A DNA stretch of 64,000 nucleotides from Myxocyprinus asiaticus (GCF_019703515.2 NC_059373.1:12249281-12313280); one strand, 5' to 3'; shown: positions 22,149 through 34,556, counted from the first letter of the stretch. Numbers and translations are program-made. Notes: generated from the sequence alone by a model not told the origin.

Positions 22149-23369
22149 CAAGATATATTCTCTGTAAACAAGTCTAATCAAACAATTTTGCTTCTCAAGA
22201 AAAGTTGTAGTTTTACTGGTATACAAAGACTAAATTACTGATTATGAAAACAATTTTGCACTTTTATTGTTGGAATATTTATAAACATACATTTAAACAT
22301 CACAATCAAATAGCTGAATCTAATTTTTTTTAACTGATCTCTTTTAGTAAGAAACCTTTTGTCACTGGATCTGCTACTGATCACTTATCAGCAGCTTAAG
22401 ATTTCAGATTTCTTCAAGACTGATCTTAACATCTCTATTCACTGATGTTCCATTTTAAATCCATGAAAAATGGAGCATCTCAATGCACTACGGTGTGCGG
22501 CTCAGACAACGCCTGGACACCTTTTAAAGCACTCTTTGAGTTTTTGTAGTCTTTCTCTGTAGCTGCGCTTTCAGCTTGGCCCTCATTTAACATCTCATAT
22601 CTTATCTATTTACTTATCTTGTGCCTGAGCCTGCTCAAAAGAAATGAATGATTTGAAAATCACTGAGGAGGAGATTATGGCAAACCTCAAATTTGATTTG
22701 CTTGGAAGAAAGCCTCTGCAACGTTCCGCTCAATTTCGACAATACGCGATTGTTATGGTAGCATAATGCTAATTGGCTATGGATATAGAAATGGAAAACA
22801 CTGTTTTTGTTGTTGTTGTTGTTTATGTTTTGTTTTTTATCCCCTAAGAGCTGAGCACTCATGCTGTGCGTATCTACAAAATAACTTTAACATGGCGTCT
22901 GATGGCCAATACAAGACAAACGGTAAACACTGATTGTTTAAAAGAGGTTTTTAGAGATGCCATCTCTAGTTCAGCAGAATAGGTACACTAGCATTTGCCT
23001 TGAAGCTTAGATAACAGCTGAACTCTCCTTCCTAGAAGACTGCAACATCAAAGAACTTCTCAGCGCACATCTGTCTCTGCCATCCTGTGACTGACTGCAA
23101 TTAATATTTGTGAAGTCATCAAAACTGTGAAATAACTCAAATGGATGTATTGGAATTACATTAATTTTATTAATATTATACTGTATATAGTTATCAAAAA
23201 TGTTCAACAATTCCAAACTATTGTATATTATATTTTAACTTTTTCAGTGTATCCACCCTTTACTAACATTACAGCTCCATGCACTCTGGGCATTGTCTCA
23301 ACCATCTTCATGAAGTATCAACAACCTGGTGTGCTTTTGAAACAGTGTTGAGGAGGTTCATATGCTTGT
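22145..23369. other. Intergenic spacer
   Basis: AT-rich with no gene signal. 22440-22620 is somewhat more complex and could be conserved. A (TTG)n-like patch lies near 22806-22822. Confidence 0.3.
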
Positions 23370-23450
23370 GCAATATGGCCCTATATCAGCACTGCTGTGA
23401 GGCCGAGTGCCATAGGTAATCACAGCAGTGCTGATTTAGGGCCATATAGC
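23370..23450. repeat. Near-perfect 31-bp-arm hairpin
   Basis: Left arm gcaatatggccctatatcag... (23370-23400) and right arm (23420-23450) pair at 29 of 31 positions around a 19-base loop. The size and pairing resemble either a very short MITE terminus or a small-RNA precursor. The terminal phrase 'atatggccctatatcagcac' is one I associate with a repeated fish element, so a mobile origin is more likely. Confidence 0.85.
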
Positions 23451-23705
23451 ACGACTGTGTGTGTGATGTTGCTTATATACAACAGTTCAATGAACAAGTA
23501 AAAAAAAAAAAAAGAAATTAGGAAAAACTGAGTACGGTCACAAAAAATGCATTTGTGCATGGAACTACTTTCTTACGCGACGGATCAGAATCTGCCATTG
23601 CTGGTTCAAACCAAATAATGCGTCCAAGCCTCTCAAAAACATAACTTCAGAACTACTAGTATCACAGCTTGGGCTGTTTCTAATATGTTATTGAAGAAAC
23701 AAGTG

Positions 23706-23728
23706 TCTGTGTGTGTGTGTGTGTGTGT

Positions 23729-23770
<42 letters not shown>

Positions 23771-23783
23771 GAGAGAGAGAGAG
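23706..23783. repeat. Compound (GT)n-(GA)n microsatellite
   Basis: About 12 GT units followed by about 26 GA units with a single GT interruption. Confidence 0.95.
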
Positions 23784-24133
23784 ATGGAGTGTGTGCGATC
23801 ACCTGTTGATGATGCTGTAGTGTGTTAGTCAGCTTTCTGAAGATAATGTCATTTTGGTGAAATGCATCCTATTTTCTCAGTGGAAAAATAGCCGTCCAAG
23901 CGGGGGTATTCCTCTCTATTTCAGGGTAGCCAGTGCACAAGAGTCGTTCACCATAGAAACCCCAATGTCCTCTGCCATTTTGAACAGTATTTACTCTCCA
24001 ATGTGGAAAGTCCGTAAGAGGTAAGCGCCTTGCGTTTGTGTAATTAATCAGTCTGTTAAGGTTAAGTTTAGCAAAGGCAAAGAAGACAACAGGTCTATAG
24101 GTAAAAAGGTTTTCTAATTTATGAGAAACCCAT

Positions 24134-24458
24134 GGTAATACTTTAAAAAGGTTTAATTAGTTAACAGTATTAGTTAACATGAACTAACAATGAACAATAT
24201 TTTTTACATCATTTACTAATCTTGGTTAATGTTAAATTGAACATATACAGTACTAATACATTTTTTAAATCATAAATTAGATAACATTAGTTAATGCATT
24301 ATGAACTAACATAAACTAACAATGATCAATTGTATTTTTATCAACATTAACAAAGATAAATAAATGCTGTAAAAACAAATATATTGTTCATTGTTTGTTC
24401 ATGATACTTAATGCATTAACTAATGTTAACAAATGGAAACTTATTGTAAAGTGTTACC
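24134..24458. repeat. Fold-back repeat of the 'aacattagttaatgcat' family
   Basis: Ends ggtaatactttaaaaaggtt and 'cttattgtaaagtgttacc' are inverted copies of one another. The interior repeats 'gttaacattagttaatgcat' and 'gaactaacaatgaacaat' in both orientations. It is the same family as 58612-59942. Noncoding. Confidence 0.75.
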
Positions 24459-24988
24459 AAACCATTTGTCTAAAGTGTCTAAACTTGAATCATTTTACTT
24501 TGTTTCTGTAATTTCAGAAAGCACATGTAGCCGGTGGGCTGCAAATAACCACACTGGACACACTGATGGCTATTTATTAAAAATAAAAATAAAAATAAAA
24601 AATGAAAAAATAAAACTGTGAAAATAAAGAAAATACACAAACTGAAAAACATGAAAATGAAATACAGTAATGAAATATGGTAGAGGCTTATATTAAATGA
24701 AAACAAAAACAGTTCATTAGCATACCCATATGCTTCAGCATCTTGTACATCATCTTAATATATGCTTATATATAGCATTTTATACATTTAACACATGCTT
24801 AAACACTCACTGTATTTTATGCATTTAACACATGCTTAAATCACTCAAATCATTGTATGCATTTTTAACCAGGATTTAAGGGCATGTGTCGCAAAACTCA
24901 GGTCTTGAAGGGGCCACATCCAATTTATGACTAGAAATAAATTACATTAAATTTCTCCACTTGGATACACATATTATAAGTTTTGAAG
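24459..24988. other. Intergenic spacer
   Basis: A/T-rich with (AAAAT)n-like patches at 24578-24605 and paired 'catttaacacatgcttaaa' phrases near 24785-24840. Nothing else is seen. Confidence 0.35.

Positions 24989-25074
<86 letters not shown>
24989..25074. repeat. (AT)n microsatellite
   Basis: About 42 AT units with one C interruption. Confidence 0.97.
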
Positions 25075-25079
<5 letters not shown>

Positions 25080-25825
25080 GAATTAAACAGGGAATGTTAA
25101 GGAGGACCTTGTGGACCTTTTTCTATGCAAACCATTGTATCTGGCACAATTTTTGTATCACTATAATTACATGAATTACTATGAATCAGGAAAGTCAGTC
25201 AAGATCCTAAGAAAGAGACAGAGAAAGAATGTGTATGAAAAAAAGCATTTTCACTTTCTTCTCTGCCATCCCTGTCCACTGATTTATGAGTGGACACCAC
25301 ACTATTGTTTACTGTTAATTGCTATTAAATTATTCCATAGTTCTATGAAAGATGACATTTTGCCTCAAGTAGAAATACTGCTGGCACCACGTTCATCCAG
25401 TGTGAATTCAAATAACAGCACAGCCTGTAAATTTGAATGTAAATATGTCCATGTAGGATGGATAAAAAATGAGACCAAACTATCATGTGCCGGATGTGAC
25501 AGAAACAAGTACAATCATCATGGGAGGAAGCCCGGCTGATGAGGAGACGAGATCTGGAGAAAACAATGGACCCGGACAGCACCACAATAGCTTCATTAGA
25601 AGGGTTAATGTTATCAAGGCTTGGGAGAAAGAGTAGAAATATCAGACCTTACTTAATATGGAGGCTTCTGGAAGACATGGCTGCCATAAGGTTCCATCAT
25701 TGTGACGGCAGGGTGAATACGTTTGGTAATCTGATGCTCTTTTAGATGTAGGTGCTGGCATGATATGATGGAGGAGACGGGTATCAGGAATATTACAGGA
25801 AAATCTGAACAATACTGCTAATAGT
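25075..25825. other. Intergenic spacer
   Basis: A 142-codon open frame at 25111-25539 has no recognisable domain, a low-complexity start and no splice or start context that I trust. I do not call it a gene. Confidence 0.3.
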
Positions 25826-25829
25826 CACA

Positions 25830-25895
25830 AAGGCTTAGTGAGGCTTGGAGTCTAGTTTGTGGTTCAAATCCCAGTTCTGGCACCTATAGATTACT
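25830..25895 (+). repeat. tRNA-related SINE head fragment
   Basis: GGTTCAAATCCC is a perfect B box, about 25 bases after an A-box-like 'ggcttagtgagg'. No cloverleaf can be completed, so this is a degenerate SINE head (HE1-like in phrasing) and not a tRNA gene. Confidence 0.35.
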
Positions 25896-25979
25896 TAGAA
25901 AAGTAATAAGTACTGATTATTTCACAAACATAACACGGAAAACAAAGTAGAGTAACAGTTATGCTTGTGGATATCTAGT

Positions 25980-26203
25980 TTAAGGGATAGTACAGCCAAA
26001 AATCCAAACCTGTTTAACTTTCTTTCCATGGAATAAAAAGGAGATATTAGTCAGAATGTTGGAAAATAAGGCAAAACGTTTGTGAAAAAAAAAAATGCTA
26101 AGAAAGTGAATCATGACAGAGGATACCATTCTGTCTAACATCTCCTTTTGTGTTCTACAGAAGAAAGAAAGTAATTTGATTTTGGGGGAAAATATCCATT
26201 TAA
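25980..26203. mobile_element. Short TTAA-ended fold-back MITE
   Basis: TTAAGGGATAGTACAGCCAA at the left, 'tttgggggaaaatatccatttaa' at the right, with 'ggaataaaaaggagatatta' and 'catctccttttgtgttctac' as inner inverted phrases. 224 bp, noncoding. Confidence 0.7.
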
Positions 26204-26404
26204 TTTGTTACTCAGATTGCCTAAAATAAAAATCTGATTATCTTTCAAAGATTTGGTAAAATGAAATTTTGCAAAACTTTCAAAAAGTTGTGTAAATCCA
26301 GTCAATCCGATTGGAACTTGTGTTTTCAGACATCGCTTGCCATTGTTGTGTGCAATATGCATAAGACGTTTATTGAACACTTTGGGTGGTTGAAATGTTG
26401 TTCT

Positions 26405-26710
26405 GTGCCCAGTTGCATACAACACCTTAAGTTTTTCTTAAAGTATAACACTTAAACCATGATTTCTCCTTACCTAATGAAATGACTTGAGGATATTGCA
26501 TATAATACCTTAAACACTTCTGTATGGCAAGGGAAACCATACAGTAAGGGTAAGGGATTTACTACAGTGAGCCAAGTTTTATCATAATAAAACCATGGAC
26601 ACGATATGTCTCTGCCAACTTTCAGAAGATTGGAAATGTTCCGACCAACACTTATTTAGGGTGATCTTAAGGAAAAATTACACTTAAGGTGCTTTATGCA
26701 ACCGGGCACT
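26405..26710. repeat. MITE with 'gcccggttgcataaagcacc' ends
   Basis: 26405-26443 (tgcccagttgcatacaacac...) is inverted at about 26670-26708 (...gctttatgcaaccgggca). Both arms continue with CCTTAAG. This is a common terminal motif of a fish MITE. The interior is noncoding. Confidence 0.65.
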
Positions 26711-26803
26711 GGTCCTAAACCAAGCCGTAACCTTTAACCTTACCCTGCCTTTACCATTTTTATCACCAACACAGCCCTTCAGTACCTTGTAGAGTAAAAT
26801 TAT

Positions 26804-27000
26804 GTTCCCTATCTGTCACTCACTGGACGCTGTGTCGATGTAGTGACACTAGGGGTCACTCTTGGGAGCCCGAGACACCTCTGGTCTTTGATAAAAGGCC
26901 AATGAAAATTGGCGAGTGGTATTTGCATGCCACTCCCCCGGACATACGGGTATAAAAGGAGCTGGTATGCAACCACTCATTCAGATTTTCTCTTCGGAGC
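26804..27000. repeat. DIRS copy B left ITR
   Basis: Matches the copy D left end and the inverted copy A right end through the TATAAAAGGAGCTGGTATGC segment. Confidence 0.9.
26951..26957 (+). promoter_or_regulatory. TATA box of DIRS copy B
   Basis: TATAAAA inside the ITR, about 290 bases upstream of the gag ATG, in the same position as in copies A and D. Confidence 0.6.
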
Positions 27001-27241
27001 CGAACGGTCATGCTCATTGAGCTGAATTCTATTGTTCATTCACCTCTGCTGGATCTGACGGCGCATTTCAGCGGCTTCTCCCTCCTCTGCACTGGTGCAC
27101 TGCAGAGAACGCCCCTGGGTGCTTCGGCAGAAAACAAGAGAGTATATTTTCTGAAAGAGCTTTTTTCCTTTAAAAGAGTATATATTTCTCTAAAAGAGCG
27201 GCACACACGGAACATCTTTTTAAAGACGCATCTTTTTAAAG

Positions 27242-28661
27242 ATGCCTTTCCGATTGTGTGTTATTCCTGGTTGCGGTCGTTATCTCTCAATTTCAGATGG
27301 TCATGATTGCTGTCTTTAGTGTCTGGGCGCTACCCACACAGAGGCAGCATTTGTGGATGGTTCATGTTCTCATTGCGAGAACATGACCATGGCAACGTTG
27401 CAGTCGCGGCTTGCTTTTGTAAGAAAGCAAGCCACCCCAGCGGCTCCCCGCCTCGGTCCTTCTACCTACGGGTATGAGGCCAGCACGGCTAGCACTGGGG
27501 GTGATTTGGGGACCCCAATGGGATCGTCTCCGCAGGGTATCCCCCCGCGGACCTCCCATTCCCCAGCATGCTCGTCTTCCCCAGTCGGGCTTCCGGATGA
27601 GTTCACCGACTCGTCTCATGGTGAGTCTGGCTTCTTGTTCGGAGCCCGCGAAGACGATGAGCGTCGGAGAGTGGGCTTGTCCAGCGGGACGCAGAAGCCT
27701 CAGCTGGGCTTCCCCCCTCGGGGACGATTGCCCAGTCACAGGCCGATGCCGAAATGATGGACTTGCTTTCCCTGCTCAAAGCAGCCACGCCCCGCTTCAG
27801 TGCCATTCTCCCCTGAAGTGCACGAGGAGCTGACGAAATCATGGGAGGCACCTTTTACTGCCCGGCCCCGATTCCGCAGTTCCCCCGCTCTCACTACCCT
27901 CGATGGCGGGGCAGCCAGGGGCTATACGGCAATTCCGCCAGTGGATAAGGCACTCGCGGTGCACCTATGCCCGTAGAGCGCCGCCACCTGGCGTGGACGC
28001 CCTAAGCTCCCATCCAAGCCCTGTAGGCTCACATCGTCCCTGACGGCTAAAGCCTACAGCGCTGCTGGACAAGCTGCCTCTGCCCTGCACGCCATGGCTC
28101 TCCTGCAGGTCCACCAAGCCAAGGTGTTGAAAGAACTGCATGAGGGTAGTTCCGCCCCAGATTTGATGCAGGAACTGCACTCGGCGACCGATCTCACTCT
28201 CCGAGCGACGAAGGTCACAGCGCCGTCTCTCGGGCGGACGATGGCCACACTAGTGGTCCAGGAGCGCCACCTTTGGCTCAACCTGGTCGAGATGGGCGAG
28301 GCCGACAAGACACAGTTCCCTGCTGCCCCCATTTCCCAGGCTGGCCTATTCGGCGACACCGTCGAGGACTTTGCCCAGCAGTTTTCAGTGGTGAAGCAGC
28401 AGATGGAGGCTATCCGGCACATCCTGCCCCGGCGTGGCTCAAGATCCCGCACCCTGTCTGGTCGTTGCCAAGGGCGTCCCCCTGCGGTGACTGCACTGGC
28501 TCCACCACAGCCCAGCCCTTGGGCCCGGCCCCGGCGTGGAGCCTACCGCAGGAAGCAGACACCACCCATCACACAGCCGGCACCTAAGAACCCAAGGAGG
28601 TCGTCAAAGCGCCCCTGAGACGGGCGACCCAGAGATGAAGGAACCCACTCACCTGGAGCTG
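27242..28661 (+). pseudogene. DIRS gag (copy B)
   Basis: Starts MPFRLCVIPGC as in the other copies. The metal-binding module is almost intact (DGHD-x-C-x-x-C with one TAG stop near 27317, then FVDGSCSHCEN), so this copy keeps the C-x2-C that copies A and D lose by single-base deletions. A frame change in the acidic middle (about 27650) ends that frame at 27757. The capsid-like region returns in the original frame from 28094 (AMALLQVHQ, LWLNLVEMGEADK, AGLFGDTVEDFAQQF) to a stop at 28618. The splice-like donor GGTAAA lies just after. Confidence 0.85.
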
Positions 28662-28962
28662 GTAAAAAGACCACTCCATCCCCCAGTGGAGGGCCAGGCA
28701 GAAAATATTTTGTTGCCTTTTTGTTTGATTTCGCCACATGACCAAGTGGCTGAGGTACCCAACAGTTCAGCAAAAGAGCGGCTTCCTTCCTCCCTGGGTC
28801 ACATACCCGGTGTGCACGGTCGTCACCACGACCAGCATCCATGGGTTTTTTCTTGCAGGACTGGCGCTCCAGCGATGGTCTTTCTGCCCCTGAGTGCCCA
28901 GCTGTAGCACACAGCTGCCCCCGATGTGGCAGACTCCACAGGTTACGAGGACAGGCCTCTTC

Positions 28963-30639
28963 GCAGCTGGCTCGTCAGCAAGATTTTGTGCTCTTCGCTT
29001 TCAAATTACGTACATCACTTAAAGCGTGACTGCATCACTCAAGGCCAGCTAGAAGGCCTGGACTGGGACATATCCTAAAGACCATATCCACCATAAACAA
29101 ATAAATCAGATTGACTGATGAATCTGACAATCTGACTTTAGATGCCTATTCACTGCAGTGTTGAGGGATTCTATGGAAATTCTGAAGGCCTGATGGGCTG
29201 GAGCTCAGACTCACACGCTGTTTGGCTAAGGAGCATGGCTTCGGGCATGCGATTTGTGAACAGTTGTTACACTTTGCTTGTAAGCATCGAGGAATAAATT
29301 CTGATTGGATAAACTTTTTGTTTTTTTGCTATTCATTTGTAGATGAATTAGGAGTGGAATGCGAATGTAAATACATAGGCAAAAAGGTCAATGAGAATGA
29401 AAGGATGAAAAATATTTATTTATTAGGCATGTTACGCCATCAGAGAAGGCTTTGCTGGCCCAGAGAAATCGGCACTGATATACTGTAACTGTGTGATCTC
29501 TGAAAATCAAATCAATGACCTTCGTGTCCTACAGTACTACATATCACGTTAGGCTTGTAAACAACCCAGAAGTGCCAAGGAACCAGTCATATGACATCAG
29601 CCACTCCATGAGCTCTGAGAATACATCCCTGCATATTTAGCCCAGCAGTCATGTTATTGTAGCCATCCAGAAGTGTCTCTCTCATTAGAACTGCTCAAGA
29701 ACTTCAGCTGTGCTCGAGAGCATGATGCAAAAGAGTGAGGATCGATGAGCCGGATCAATCGCCTCCCTGGTGGCTGATTTTTAAGTGCCGGGGCCCGTGC
29801 TTGTACATCCGCATCAGGAGACCTGTCATTTTGTTCTTACAATCAATTAAAGAAATTAGCCTCGTCACCCCCAGCCCTCCCCCTGCTCTCCTTCCAACAT
29901 GCGCTGACGGACAGGGGAGCAGAGACACCTCTCCCTCAACAGCTGGCTCTAAATGACATAAATGTGGGAGAAACATCTGGAACGACACCTGCCAGCTCTA
30001 CCTCAGCAGTCGTTTGCATTGAGAGGGGAGGATGAAACAATGTACACATTACTTGGTAAACAGGATTTGTGCAGTCAAATGAGAGACATTCATTCTGGTA
30101 AAGAGAAGGTGGGTGACTCTATGAAAGAATATGGATAGATATGGAAAACATCTGTGTGTGAAGATTGTCATCCTGTTGCAGCATTAAAAAAATGGAGCTT
30201 TAGTTTTAAAATGGTTTATATGAAGTGTCATGGAACTCCCCTAGTTCAGCATCAGTCTTTCAGACCTCAGACTTATAAAAAGGCTCATGAAATGGGCATG
30301 AAAAGCTGTAGGAAGGTGGGAGGGTTGTGGGTGGGAAGGGAGGGATGGGAGGGAAGGGAGGGACTTGCATTCACCTGTTTAGAGGCCTCAAAAGTGACAT
30401 TCCATCATTCATTGTTAAATATAATACTGCATCAATATCTATCCCCGTGTCTCAATCAGCTCCCAAGCTCCCTATGTTGTGAATCAGTATATCGCAAACA
30501 CTAATTCGGGCACTGGCAAGGGTGTTAATCTACTGAACATTGGGACACCAATGACTCAATCGCCTTGGACATGAGAATGAGGTTGCACATTTAAACACAG
30601 CTATTATTAATCAACAACATCACTTTTTTTTGTTTTTTT

Positions 30640-30640
<1 letters not shown>
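28963..30640. other. Intergenic spacer with candidate conserved islands
   Basis: 29150-29330 and 29560-30030 are evenly composed and non-repetitive and look like conserved non-coding DNA by eye. A strongly G-rich patch occurs at 30315-30363. Open frames of 77-116 codons in this stretch show no family features. Confidence 0.3.
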
Positions 30641-30675
<35 letters not shown>

Positions 30676-30676
30676 T
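30641..30676. repeat. (CTTT)n microsatellite
   Basis: Nine CTTT units following a T-rich run. Confidence 0.95.
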
Positions 30677-32490
30677 GTGGAAAACATTAAAAATTACAGT
30701 GTTATTTTGAAAGATAAAGATAAAGATAAATGACGTAAATGAAGAAATAAATATACAAAGGAGTGTATTTTTAAACTTTTTCTAAGAACTCTAATATTTA
30801 AAAGATTGTTACCCTTTCATGAGCATTATGGATGAAAGACAATTGTCTTTTAAAGAGAAAATAAGGCTTTGACATCACATATTTACACTTAACCTCGTGC
30901 TGTAACGACTTGAGAGACTTCAGAAGACCTGACGATATTTCAGGTAAGGGATCATAGTGATAAACAATGCTCGCTGGTTTTTACAGTGCATTCTGGAAAT
31001 TTTTAGGGAACAAACGTTTCAGTGCACAGGAACAATTTTGCAATTGGGACAGGCCTAGAAATGGTCGACTCCCTGATCAGTGTCCTGACTACTGAACTAG
31101 GGAGCTGATTGTGACCCCTTGACACATAGATTCTATATCAGACCGCTAAGCACAGCTGGAGATGTTGAAGTTGCTGATAACCCCGCCCACATTAAGCCAC
31201 GCCCCTTGGCTTCCAGCTGCCCTGCTCACTGTTCCAGATCAGTTGCGTGTCTCAGCAGCTTGTGCTCTCTAATATCGCTGTACGGACAGGCAAGAAAGGG
31301 TGTCAGTGTTTGCTGGGTTTGAAGGTGACATGGATAAGTAGATAAAGCTTCAGAATGGGTATTCAGGCCACTGGTGAAGCATCCCAAGAGCCCTACAACC
31401 CTCTCTGTATCTCTCTCTCTTTATCCACCCCCCACTGAGTGTACTGGCCGTTCTCAGGTTATGATGGAAAATGGCCAGTACACTCAGTAGGATTTTAAAA
31501 ACTCTATACCTCTGCATGTAAGTTGAGGAGAAAGGCAGCATTAGAAAGCAAAACTTGACTGTGAAACCAAATGACATCTGAAAATTATGAAATCATCACC
31601 ACTACAAGTAATTTTACACATCTAGTTTATATTCCCCTACATAACGTACAATGAAAATAACTGTTTTCTAATCTCCTTTGTCCAGGTCACATTCCCCCAC
31701 CCCACCAACCAAAAAATAAATAAAATAATAATAATAATAAAAATAACTAAAACAAAATATAAATTTAAAAATAAATAAATAAAGACATATTTTGTATCAA
31801 GAAAATGAATCAGAATGTTAAGGTGTTTTGCATTGTGACATAATTTTCATTACAATTATGCACATTTTCCCTCCAAATTCTCATTTCGTCAATGTGTCCA
31901 TATTTATTTATTTATTTGTTTATTTATTTATTTATTGTAATTCATATTACTATTAATGGTCATGCTCATTATATTTTTATTACTATAATACAGATGTTTT
32001 TTGTTTTGTTTTTTTTACAGTAAATTCTATAATATAATGATTTTTTCAAAAGCATTATAAATTAAAGGCAGTACAACAAATACTATGATGTGCAAGTACT
32101 TTAAATTATCTTCATTATTTTTTCTGCATTAAAATAATGAGAATGAGATTTCTTGTATTATGGTCATTAGAAATTGGAGGGGGTGTTAAAAATACTGTCA
32201 CAATGTTATTATTATTATTATTATTATTTATTTTTTTAATTTTATTTTTTTAAATAAGTCTTAAAAAATAAGACTCATTTATGTAATATTTATTTGTTTC
32301 ATTTCATTTTGGGGTGAAATCTGACCCAGACATATTCTTGACATAGCTTCATAAGATTCATCCTGTTGTTTGATTGCGCTTCATGCAATTGTTACATCAT
32401 GACATTAAAGAGAAAAAACTCTCTGATGAGCAGAATACAGCATTCTAATAAAATCCACTAATTAGCGTTGGAAGGCCTAATCAGTCACTT
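30677..32490. other. AT-rich intergenic spacer
   Basis: Contains (AAT)n at about 31722-31742, (TTTA)n at 31903-31936, (ATT)n at 32205-32230 and a short inverted repeat 'actgagtgtactggcc' / 'ggccagtacactcagt' at 31434-31449 and 31473-31488. No gene is seen. Confidence 0.4.
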
Positions 32491-32496
32491 GTTACT

Positions 32497-32691
32497 TAGG
32501 CAGACACTGTTTGTCCAAAGCAACTTACAGCACTAATTGCAGGGCCAGTCTCCATGGAGCAACATGGGATTAAGTCCCATGCTCAAGGGCATAATGGTGA
32601 TAGAACAGGGTTGTAATCTCAAGTTAACTCCCAGGTCACCCCTATTTCAAACTAAACCTGCAAGACCAGCTTAACTTTTAGACTACACCAT
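32497..32691 (-). mobile_element. V-SINE/HE1-like SINE fragment with L2-type tail
   Basis: On the minus strand the tail reads 'gtaagttgctttggacaaa', nearly the same as the L2 3' end at 1920-1940. The body phrase around 'gcccttgagcatgggactta' and 'ctccatggagactgg' matches the conserved core of fish V-type SINEs as I recall it. The tRNA-like head at about 32640-32690 is much decayed. A shared tail means the SINE used L2 reverse transcriptase. Confidence 0.65.
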
Positions 32692-32735
32692 TAAAAACTA
32701 TTACAGCATTACATGTTTATTGTATGCAAATAGAC

Positions 32736-32800
32736 TTAAAGGGATAGTTCACCCAAAAAAGAAAATTCTGAAATGACACACAACAGTGTATGGTTCAAAA
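32736..32800. mobile_element. Left end of TTAA fold-back MITE
   Basis: TTAAAGGGATAGTTCACCCA is a perfect copy of the family terminus. The matching right end is not found nearby. Confidence 0.6.
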
Positions 32801-33399
32801 AATGTAAAGGTTGTAAACTCATCTATTATATGTCCCATACTAGTCACACATGCTGCCATAAGTCTGATAACACATCATAAAAACATTTCCATTCTTCCAG
32901 AATTTTAATGTATTTCTTTCATATCTGGATATGTTCACATCTGAATGTATCTCTAGACATCTTTTAACTTCAAGTGCTAAAGATGTCACTATCCGGTGTT
33001 ATACCTTGAACGTATAATGAATTTTTCATGAGAGGTGAGACTCTGGTCTGTGGAAATGAAACAAGATACAATTGCCCAATGACTTCAAAGCTCTTAAAGG
33101 TAGACTACAGAGTAGCACTTATTGTGTCAATAAATGGCAATATTAAAGGATTGTTTTTCTCATTTTTAGTACATTTTAAATACATACTGCAAACAGAAGG
33201 ATCTATTTCCATGAAACCAGCATAAGAAGGAATATCTGCAAATAACCTTCATATGTACAGTATATCTGTGCATTTGTTTTACATTATGATACATGCAGTT
33301 GCAGTCATACAGTTACAGTAAATTTCTATTCAGTAATATAAGATGCTTTCTAACCATTGTAGCTTTCAAAAAAGGCTTATGTTGATTTGATTTCAAGAA

Positions 33400-33665
33400 G
33401 TGTCTTAAAGCTGATGTATATGATTTCTGCGGCATTAGTGTCACCAAATGTAATTGCAAAAATATTGGCTGTTTTCAAAAAGGTTTCCCAAAAACTTCCC
33501 TCATCTTTCATTAGTTGGATACAAACAGATAGCCTCGCCCTGAACTCATACCGCTGGTCGAGCCAATATTGCTTTGTCTGGTTCAAACAATGGTAAAACA
33601 GAGCAATGATTTGATCGTGCCACAGACTCACAGTGTTTACAATTTACAGGAACTCAACCCACTAA
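33400..33665. repeat. Dispersed repeat sharing 'tagcctcgccctgaac' block
   Basis: 33500-33660 resembles 53370-53545 (agcc-ccgcccc, 'ttggttgagccaatattgc'-like, 'gagcaat', 'cacagtgttt'). I recognise it as a common fish MITE. An A-rich low-complexity patch follows at 33729-33760. Confidence 0.55.
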
Positions 33666-33759
33666 TTGCTTTCTTCTACAGTAGTTATCTCTGTATATTA
33701 AGATGGGATACGAGAACATATATTAACATAAAAAAAAAATAAAAAAAATAAAAAAAAAT

Positions 33760-34524
33760 TGCATCACCTTTAACAGAAGAGGATTAACATAGGAGTATTC
33801 TAAATTACTAATCATGCACCACTTATTTAAAATTTGTAATAAAAATGATCTTTGATCTGGTTCTAAAACATGTATTGGGCCAGAAACAACTAACTGCTTG
33901 AATGGAATTATGACTGACGGAACAGAATCATAACAATCTTTTTTATTTTTTTATTAGCTTATCGTAACACATGGAGTATTTATGTACATCTAAGAAGTGA
34001 CATTTGGTACGAAAACAATTATATTGGCCTGTTGGAACTGCCTAATTCAACTCACATGTGCGTATCTTGTGCTACAAGAAACAGAGACACAAGTCTGAAA
34101 AAGCGAATGAGCTGAACTAAACATTTTCCTCCCAGTAAAAATTATTGCCAGATTAATGCACAACAGAGCTGTTGGAAACTTCAGATCAAAACTCCTCCCC
34201 ATCACTGTGACATCACTCCCGTGTTGTCACCGTGACAACACTCCCCTATGGTAACAAATGGAGCCATCACTGATGCTGTGAGGAGGCTGGTGCTCCCTCC
34301 CATTTACAAACTCCTTCATCAAATCCCATTGGGCCTTGCGTTGATTACTCCCACAATTAGCAGTGTCAACTCCGTGATATGGATTAAGTGGTCAGGTTGG
34401 GGTCTAGGAGCTAATTAGTCTCTCTCTTTATGATTTGTTGATTAATTATGAATATTTAGTTAGGAAAAGGGATGTTAATTATTAATCAAAATTAAATTAT
34501 CTGGTGTAATTAACCACAAAGTTT

Positions 34525-34525
<1 letters not shown>
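33760..34525. other. Intergenic, candidate conserved island at 34170-34440
   Basis: 34170-34440 is complex sequence with several ATTA/TAATTA words and the motif 'ccgtgatatggattaag'. It resembles a developmental enhancer by composition only. Confidence 0.3.
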
Positions 34526-34527
<2 letters not shown>

Positions 34528-34555
<28 letters not shown>

Positions 34556-34556
34556 G
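34528..34556. repeat. Poly-T tract
   Basis: A run of nearly thirty T, possibly a retroposon tail in reverse orientation, though no retroposon body can be recognised beside it. Confidence 0.9.

Larger units (their letters stand above)
26804..28962 (+). mobile_element. DIRS-type retrotransposon, copy B, 3'-truncated
   Basis: Starts GTTCCCTATCTGTCACTCAC, contains one ITR and leader and most of gag, and loses similarity to copies A and D shortly after 'acaggcctcttc' at about 28962. RT, RNase H, recombinase, ICR and right terminus are missing. It lies in the same family as copies A and D. Confidence 0.9.

Noticed and set aside
25111..25539. 142-codon open frame as a host gene
   Set aside because: No domain, no splice-site pattern, unusual composition; length is possible by chance in AT-moderate DNA.
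34528..34556. Poly-T as the tail of a reverse-oriented processed pseudogene
   Set aside because: No coding or retroposon body could be recognised next to it.
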